Assembly (NCBI GenBank): GCA_002359635.1
Contig: DENJ01000064.1
Span: 3,474-15,689, forward strand
Source of the DNA: Burkholderiales bacterium UBA2647
Lineage (GTDB): Bacteria > Pseudomonadota > Gammaproteobacteria > Burkholderiales > Burkholderiaceae_E
Reading direction: 5' to 3'
Length of the DNA stretch: 12,216 bases
The translations under genes were made by a program, and so were the position numbers. The notes under the pieces are model-generated. The model was not told the origin of the DNA and did no database searches. It saw only the letters and a list, made by a program, of their open reading frames with translations. This document shows positions 9,048-12,216 of this stretch, piece after piece; the first letter of the stretch is position 1; each line of letters starts with the position of its first letter.

Positions 9048-9575
9048 TCAAGCCTCGGCTTTGCGCTTTTCTTCAAGCGCTGCGAGGGTGCGAACAAACT
9101 TGCCAGGTACTTCGTTGAGGGTGCGGGCCAACTTAGCGACAGGTGCTTGCAAGGTTCCCAAAAGGATTGCCAGCAATTCCTCACGGCTTGGCATGTTGGC
9201 GAGTGCCTTCACACCTTGCTCGTCCATCACATAATTGGGTAATGCGCCAGCTTTGAGCACGAGCTTGTCGTTGCCCTTGGCGAATGCACTCAAGATCTTG
9301 GCAGCAGACACCGGATCCTTGGACATGCCGTACATGAGCGGCCCGACCATTTTGTCAGCCAGACCCTCAAACGACGTCCCCGATACAGCGCGGCGCGCCA
9401 GCGTGTTCTTGAGAACGCGCAAATAAATGCCTTGAGCACGAGCTTGCCTTCGCAGCTCTGTCAAAGCCCCCACACCCAGACCACGGTACTCAGCAAGAAT
9501 GATCGCCTGGGATTGCGCCACTTGAGCACTCACCGCATCGATTACAACTGCCTTTTCACTTCGGTTAAGACCCAC
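9048..9575 (-). CDS. rplJ: 50S ribosomal protein L10
   Basis: L10 anchors the L7/L12 dimers to 23S rRNA at the stalk base of the 50S subunit and, with L7/L12, represses its own mRNA in bacteria studied. The 175-residue product begins MGLNRSEKAVVIDAV, then has the RNA-binding segment with AEYRGLGVGALTELRRQAR (about residues 29-47) and LKNTLARRA, and ends with a helical tail (EVPGKFVRTLAALEEKRKAEA) that in the family holds the L7/L12 dimers. The start codon is GTG at 9573-9575 with GAGGAG 7 bases upstream; no better in-frame ATG exists. The stop is TGA at 9048-9050. The 268-base region upstream holds the L10 leader, so feedback control by the L10-L7/L12 complex is likely. Confidence 0.97.
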   Translation of the reverse strand: MGLNRSEKAVVIDAVSAQVAQSQAIILAEYRGLGVGALTELRRQARAQGIYLRVLKNTLARRAVSGTSFEGLADKMVGPLMYGMSKDPVSAAKILSAFAKGNDKLVLKAGALPNYVMDEQGVKALANMPSREELLAILLGTLQAPVAKLARTLNEVPGKFVRTLAALEEKRKAEA

Positions 9576-9582
9576 GGTCTAG

Positions 9583-9588
9583 CTCCTC
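9583..9588 (-). promoter_or_regulatory. Ribosome binding site of rplJ
   Basis: GAGGAG is placed 7 bases before a GTG start codon at 9575. This strong site supports the GTG as the real start and would offset the weaker codon. Confidence 0.8.
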
Positions 9589-9650
9589 AAAAGGACTCAA
9601 GGTCGGAAAACCTCTCGTCCGTTGCAAACACGGCGACCGAAATCGGAACC

Positions 9651-9686
9651 AAAACGCCCGCTGGCTCACCCGGGGGTTGGGCCAGC
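9651..9686 (-). terminator. Hairpin with short U-run before rplJ, possible attenuator
   Basis: In the transcript GCUGGC (9681-9686) pairs with GCCAGC (9660-9665). A smaller ACC/GGU pairing sits in the loop. The stem is followed by GGGCGUUUU ending at 9651. It lies between the L10 leader and the rplJ ribosome site. The U-run is only four long and is separated from the stem, so if it terminates it does so weakly. It may instead be a plain leader structure. Confidence 0.35.
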
Positions 9687-9710
9687 AGATGTTGTTGACA
9701 TCCTTGCTTC

Positions 9711-9780
9711 AGGACCGCCATCTGCGCAGGGCACCAGCTATCGCCGGCCATTGAGGAAAGACTTCATCCCCCTGCGGTCT
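9711..9780 (-). promoter_or_regulatory. Ribosomal protein L10 leader (rplJL autoregulatory RNA)
   Basis: The leader RNA contains AGACCGCAGGGGG at its 5' end and CCCUGCGCAGAUGGCGGUCC at its 3' end, which match the conserved arms of the known L10 leader family. GACCGC (9774-9779) pairs with GCGGUC (9713-9718), AGGG (9770-9773) with CCCU (9728-9731), leaving GCGCAGAUG-type bases as the bulge that in the family forms a kink-turn bound by L10. An inner hairpin CCGGC/GCUGG with loop GAUA lies at 9734-9747. In studied bacteria the L10-(L7/L12) complex binds here and blocks rplJ translation. It starts about 200 bases before the rplJ start. No clear promoter is visible in front of it. Confidence 0.8.
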
Positions 9781-9792
9781 TTGACGACTTGT

Positions 9793-9820
9793 CGCAGGCC
9801 AGCCGAAGCCGGCTCACGAC
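9793..9820 (-). other. Hairpin upstream of the L10 leader
   Basis: In the transcript AGCCG pairs with CGGCU around the loop GCUU, and flanking GUCG can pair with CGAC across an internal loop, covering roughly 9791-9820. It is not followed by a U-run. Its 3' flank contains CCUGCG (9793-9798), which can also pair with the 5' arm of the L10 leader. Its function is unknown. Confidence 0.4.
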
Positions 9821-9841
9821 AACCCCAAAGTCACTGCTCAG

Positions 9842-9861
9842 GTTCAGGCCTTGGCCTGAAC
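9842..9861 (-). repeat. Perfect inverted repeat over the rplA stop codon
   Basis: GTTCAGGCC and GGCCTGAAC are separated by two bases, giving a 9-base inverted repeat. As RNA it folds into a stem of 8 base pairs with a four-base loop. It encodes the last residues of L1 (Val-Gln-Ala-Lys-Ala) and includes the TGA stop. No U-run follows in either direction, so it is not a standard terminator. It may protect the mRNA end or slow ribosomes or polymerase between rplKA and rplJL. Confidence 0.6.
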
Positions 9862-10551
9862 GCTAAATGCTGATACATCAAGCTTGACACCGATGCCCAT
9901 CGTGCTCGACAAGGCAACCTTGCGCAGGTAAACACCTTTGGAGGTGGCCGGCTTGGCGCGATTCAAGGCATCGATGAGCGCGCGCAAATTGGTGGTGAGC
10001 GCATCCTCCGCAAACGAAGCCCGGCCGATGGTGCAATGAATAATCCCAGCCTTATCAGTACGGTACTGCACCTGACCTGCCTTGGCGTTTTTCACGGCAG
10101 TCACAACATCGGGTGTGACGGTGCCCACCTTCGGGTTGGGCATCAAGCCCCGCGGGCCAAGAATCTGGCCCAGAGCGCCCACAACCCTCATCGCATCGGG
10201 CGAGGCGATCACCACATCAAAGTCGAGCTGACCGGCTTTCACGCGCTCGGCAAGGTCTTCCATACCGACAATCTCAGCACCTGCAGCCCTTGCCTCGTCT
10301 GCCTTGGCACCCGAGGTGAACACAGCAACACGAACCGACTTACCCGTGCCTGCGGGCAGTACGACCGAGCCACGTACCAGCTGATCGGACTTCTTGGCGT
10401 CGATCCCGAGTTGAACTGCGACATCAATAGACTCATCAAACTTGGCGGTCGCGCAGGATTTCACCAGCGAGAGGCCATCGGGCAAGGGGTATAGTTTTTG
10501 ATGATCGAGCTTCTCGCGAAGGGATTTTTGCCGTTTGGATAAGCGTGCCAT
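9844..10551 (-). CDS. rplA: 50S ribosomal protein L1
   Basis: L1 binds 23S rRNA at the mobile L1 stalk and helps move deacylated tRNA out of the E site; in E. coli it also represses the L11-L1 mRNA. The 235-residue product begins MARLSKRQKSLREKL, carries the domain-II stretch DVVIASPDAMRVVGALGQ followed by LGPRGLMPNPKVGTVT, and ends with TSKGVYLRKVALSSTMGIGV and a short tail. Length and order match the family. The ATG at 10551 shares its A with the rplK TGA stop (TGATG), so the two are translationally coupled. GGAGGG lies 6 bases upstream, inside the rplK end. A GTG one codon earlier (10554) is a possible but less likely start. A perfect inverted repeat covers its stop codon. Confidence 0.97.
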   Translation of the reverse strand: MARLSKRQKSLREKLDHQKLYPLPDGLSLVKSCATAKFDESIDVAVQLGIDAKKSDQLVRGSVVLPAGTGKSVRVAVFTSGAKADEARAAGAEIVGMEDLAERVKAGQLDFDVVIASPDAMRVVGALGQILGPRGLMPNPKVGTVTPDVVTAVKNAKAGQVQYRTDKAGIIHCTIGRASFAEDALTTNLRALIDALNRAKPATSKGVYLRKVALSSTMGIGVKLDVSAFSVQAKA

Positions 10552-10982
10552 CACAGACCCTCCACCAAAATACCCATGCTGCGTGCCGAACCGGCTATGG
10601 TTCGCACGCCTGCTTCTAGATCGGCCGCTGTGAGGTCGGGCATCTTCAGCTTAGCGATATCCTCGACCTGAGCGCGGCTGATCTTGCCAACCTTCTCGCT
10701 ATGCGGCTTGGATGAACCTTTGTCGACCTTGGCAGCCTTTTTGATCAGAATGCTTGCCGGTGGCGTCTTCATCACAAAGGTAAAGCTCTTGTCGGCAAAA
10801 GCCGTGATCACCACCGGAATCGGAAGCCCAGGCTCCATGCCCTGCGTCTGGGCGTTAAAAGCCTTGCAAAATTCCATGATGTTGAGACCACGCTGACCGA
10901 GGGCAGGGCCGATCGGGGGCGAGGGATTCGCTTTTCCTGCAGGGACCTGCAGCTTGACATAACCAACGACTTTCTTTGCCAC
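10551..10982 (-). CDS. rplK: 50S ribosomal protein L11
   Basis: L11 binds the GTPase-associated region of 23S rRNA at the stalk base, contacts elongation factors, is part of the thiostrepton site and is needed for RelA response to uncharged tRNA. The 143-residue product begins MAKKVVGYVKLQVPAGKANP, has the proline-rich PSPPIGPALGQRGLN (residues 21-35) of the N-terminal domain, and the RNA-binding C-terminal domain (VGKISRAQVEDIAKLKMPDL, then IAGSARSMGILVEGL). The start codon is GTG at 10980-10982, with AAAGGAG 7 bases upstream. Its stop overlaps the rplA start by one base. A 117-base leader separates it from nusG and carries two hairpins. Confidence 0.98.
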   Translation of the reverse strand: MAKKVVGYVKLQVPAGKANPSPPIGPALGQRGLNIMEFCKAFNAQTQGMEPGLPIPVVITAFADKSFTFVMKTPPASILIKKAAKVDKGSSKPHSEKVGKISRAQVEDIAKLKMPDLTAADLEAGVRTIAGSARSMGILVEGL

Positions 10983-10989
10983 GAAGGCT

Positions 10990-10996
10990 CTCCTTT
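10990..10996 (-). promoter_or_regulatory. Ribosome binding site of rplK
   Basis: AAAGGAG lies 7 bases before the GTG start at 10982. Spacing and strength support the GTG start of L11. Confidence 0.8.
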
Positions 10997-11033
10997 ACGA
11001 GTTCAAACGCAAGTTCAGTGCGCTCAGGCGTCC

Positions 11034-11070
11034 GACATCAATCCCTGATGCCTTTGTCGCTATCGCAACA
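11034..11070 (-). promoter_or_regulatory. Tandem hairpins in the rplK leader
   Basis: Two small stem-loops lie in tandem in the transcript. The first (11055-11070) pairs UGUUGC with GCGACA around loop GAUA, with one G-U pair. The second (11034-11052) pairs GGCAUCA with UGAUGUC around loop GGGAU, also with one G-U pair. Neither is followed by a U-run. In E. coli the L11-L1 mRNA leader is bound by L1 as a feedback repressor. These hairpins are candidates for that role but end about 38 bases before the rplK ribosome site, and I cannot show that they match the L1 site. Confidence 0.4.
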
Positions 11071-11073
11071 CCT

Positions 11074-11103
11074 ACTACCGCTCCTCAGACATAAACCGGT
11101 CAA
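11074..11103 (-). promoter_or_regulatory. Weak candidate promoter for rplK
   Basis: TTGACC (11098-11103), overlapping the nusG stop, lies 18 bases from GGTAGT (11074-11079). The -35 matches five of six consensus bases but the -10 only three of six. E. coli has a promoter in this same gap, which is why the site is listed. Transcription from further upstream could explain rplK expression without it. Confidence 0.2.
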
Positions 11104-11633
11104 AGCTTTTCGACTTGACCGAACTCAAGTTCAACAGGTGTGGCCCGACCAAAAATCGTGACCGAAACCCGTAGACGACTTTTGTCGTAGTTCACTTCTT
11201 CAACACTGCCGTTGAAATCGGTAAAGGGACCATCCTTGACCCGAACCATTTCGCCGACTTCAAACAAGACCTTGGGCCGAGGCTTCTCAACGCCCTCTTG
11301 AATCTGGGCAAGGATTTTCTCAACATCTTTTTCAGGAATCGGGGTTGGCTTATGGCCACTGCCACCCACAAAACCGGTGACCTTATTGGTGTTTTTCACC
11401 AAATGCCATGACTCGTCAGTGAGTTCCATTTCCACGAACACGTAACCCGGGAAAAATCGACGCTCAGAAATCGTTCGCTGACCATTTTTCATTTCCACCA
11501 CTTCTTCAGTGGGAACCAGAATCCGGCCAAAATAAGCCTGCATTTCCGCCCGATCGATCCGCTCCTGGATGGCTCGCCCAACGCTTTTTTCCATGCCGGA
11601 GTAGGCATGCACCACATACCATCGCTTGCTCAT
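11100..11633 (-). CDS. nusG: Transcription termination/antitermination factor NusG
   Basis: NusG binds the RNA polymerase clamp through its N-terminal domain and, through its C-terminal KOW domain, contacts Rho or ribosomal protein S10, so linking transcription to termination or translation. The 177-residue product begins MSKRWYVVHAYSGMEKSV, has the NGN domain to about residue 118 (with ILVPTEEVVEMKNGQ and RRFFPGYVFVEM) and the KOW domain at about 124-177 (FEVGEMVRVKDGPFTDFNG, ending VELEFGQVEKL). ATG at 11633 shares its A with the secE TGA (TGATG), the usual coupled arrangement, and gives the normal family length. Its ribosome site is weak (GGAAAAGCUG), so it probably depends on coupling to secE. 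An in-frame ATG at 11645 would add four residues and lies within secE. Confidence 0.97.
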   Translation of the reverse strand: MSKRWYVVHAYSGMEKSVGRAIQERIDRAEMQAYFGRILVPTEEVVEMKNGQRTISERRFFPGYVFVEMELTDESWHLVKNTNKVTGFVGGSGHKPTPIPEKDVEKILAQIQEGVEKPRPKVLFEVGEMVRVKDGPFTDFNGSVEEVNYDKSRLRVSVTIFGRATPVELEFGQVEKL

Positions 11634-12028
11634 CAGCTTTTCCATCCCAGGATGAGACCGTACAAAACCCACTCGAGCGATTTGTCAACGATCCATAAGA
11701 ACAAGGCCGCGATCACCACAAAGCCAAACACTGTGAGCGTCATTTGAACGGTTTCTTTCCGATCCGGCCAAACCACGCGACGGGTCTCAGCCCAGGCGTC
11801 TTTGGCAAAGCGCAAAAACTGCTGACCTTGCGCTGAGGTATAAGCCACACCAGCCGCCGCGAGAAAACCAGCGATCACCACCAAAATCCGCAATGCCAAG
11901 GCTTGGGAAGATAACCAATAAAAACCGATCAACCCGGCCAAGACAAAGCAAGCTGCCGCAATCAGCTTGGCGTGGTCGGCCGACCCCGGCTTTAACTCCT
12001 CTTGCTGACTTGCCACGATGCGCCGCAC
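11633..12028 (-). CDS. secE: Preprotein translocase subunit SecE
   Basis: SecE is the small essential clamp subunit of the SecYEG protein-conducting channel in the inner membrane. The 131-residue product has three hydrophobic segments at about residues 22-39, 44-63 and 98-115, as in proteobacterial long-form SecE. Before the third helix is the conserved cytosolic amphipathic stretch with WAETRRVVWPDRKET (residues 79-93). The start is uncertain: GTG at 12028 follows directly after an in-frame TAG and has AAAAGG only four bases upstream, while a second GTG at 12016 would begin MASQQEEL and has AGGTG nine bases upstream. Both leave all helices intact. The stop overlaps the nusG start by one base. 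It lies 52 bases after tRNA-Trp and may be made on the same transcript. Confidence 0.95.
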   Translation of the reverse strand: MRRIVASQQEELKPGSADHAKLIAAACFVLAGLIGFYWLSSQALALRILVVIAGFLAAAGVAYTSAQGQQFLRFAKDAWAETRRVVWPDRKETVQMTLTVFGFVVIAALFLWIVDKSLEWVLYGLILGWKS

Positions 12029-12051
12029 CTAACCTTTTGAAAACAGAGCCA

Positions 12052-12067
12052 ATTCGGCAGACCGAAT
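12052..12067 (-). other. Small hairpin between tRNA-Trp and secE
   Basis: In the transcript AUUCGG pairs perfectly with CCGAAU around loop UCUG. It begins 13 bases after the tRNA 3' end. The following bases (UGGCUCUGUUUUC) hold four U in a row but not directly after the stem, so full termination is unlikely. It could mark where the tRNA is cut from the secE mRNA, or be a weak terminator. Confidence 0.4.
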
Positions 12068-12080
12068 CAGGCAGGATTAC

Positions 12081-12156
12081 TGGCAGGGGCAGAGGGAATC
12101 GAACCCCCAACCTGCGGTTTTGGAGACCGCCGCTCTGCCAATTGAGCTATGCCCCT
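12081..12156 (-). tRNA. tRNA-Trp (anticodon CCA)
   Basis: The 76-base cloverleaf is complete. The acceptor stem is AGGGGCA with TGCCCCT, the D arm has GCTC with GAGC, the anticodon stem GCGGT with ACCGC holds loop CTCCAAA with anticodon CCA, the variable loop is AGGTT, and the T arm is GGGGG-TTCGATT-CCCTC with one G-U pair. The discriminator is G and the 3' CCA is encoded in the DNA. It decodes UGG for tryptophan. In betaproteobacteria a tRNA-Trp usually sits between tufB and secE; tufB would lie just beyond the right edge but is not in view. Confidence 0.97.
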
Positions 12157-12216
12157 ACAAACCTTGGACGACCCGAATGCCCGCCGCAAACCCAGCCTTC
12201 GGATCGGAGACTTCAA
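12157..12216. other. Right-edge flank without a recognisable gene
   Basis: These 60 bases precede the tRNA-Trp in the direction of transcription. One minus frame is open but does not resemble the end of elongation factor Tu, and I see no convincing promoter or terminator. The stretch is too short to say more. Confidence 0.5.

Noticed and set aside
9695..9729. TTGACA on the plus strand in the rplJ leader as an antisense promoter
   Set aside because: The -35 is perfect but no acceptable -10 lies 16-18 bases downstream, and the bases belong to the conserved L10 leader region.
9622..9873. Short plus-strand frames in the rplA-rplJ gap as a hidden small gene
   Set aside because: The region is explained by the L10 leader on the minus strand and the frames have no ribosome site or known motif.
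12081..12156. tRNA-Trp as an integration site for a mobile element
   Set aside because: No integrase, no duplicated tRNA end and no foreign gene is seen next to it within the window.

Overview
The window holds one tightly packed housekeeping block, all on the minus strand. Read in the direction of transcription, from high to low coordinates, the order is tRNA-Trp(CCA), secE, nusG, rplK, rplA, rplJ, rplL, rpoB, rpoC. This is the classic bacterial ribosomal-protein/RNA-polymerase cluster. A tRNA-Trp directly ahead of secE, the 1368-residue RpoB, the 1419-residue RpoC carrying the long insertion in its second half, and the 3-helix SecE all point to a betaproteobacterium. RpoB reads very much like Burkholderiales RpoB proteins I know, so order Burkholderiales is likely; genus cannot be set from sequence alone.

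Layout: the right edge (12157-12216) shows no gene. The tRNA-Trp (12081-12156) is followed after 52 bases by secE, and secE and nusG overlap by one base (TGATG). A 117-base leader separates nusG from rplK, and rplK and rplA also overlap by one base. The largest gap (268 bases, 9576-9843) lies between rplA and rplJ and holds the L10 leader, the autoregulatory site for rplJL. The rplL-rpoB gap (217 bases) holds a strong hairpin where attenuation and mRNA processing are known in enterobacteria. rpoB and rpoC are 26 bases apart. The window ends 2 bases after the rpoC stop, so any rpoC terminator lies outside.

How the genes work together: SecE is part of the SecYEG membrane channel. NusG couples RNA polymerase to the ribosome or Rho. 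L11, L1, L10 and L7/L12 build the L1 stalk and the GTPase-activating stalk base of the 50S subunit. RpoB and RpoC form the RNA polymerase catalytic core. Joint transcription links ribosome and polymerase output, while hairpins in the gaps offer places to uncouple them through L1 and L10 feedback, attenuation or RNA cleavage.

I found no mobile element, CRISPR array, phage gene, defence gene or undescribed gene system. All coding regions are intact and ordinary. The points worth a second look are RNA structures in the intergenic leaders, especially two mutually exclusive pairings in the L10 leader.
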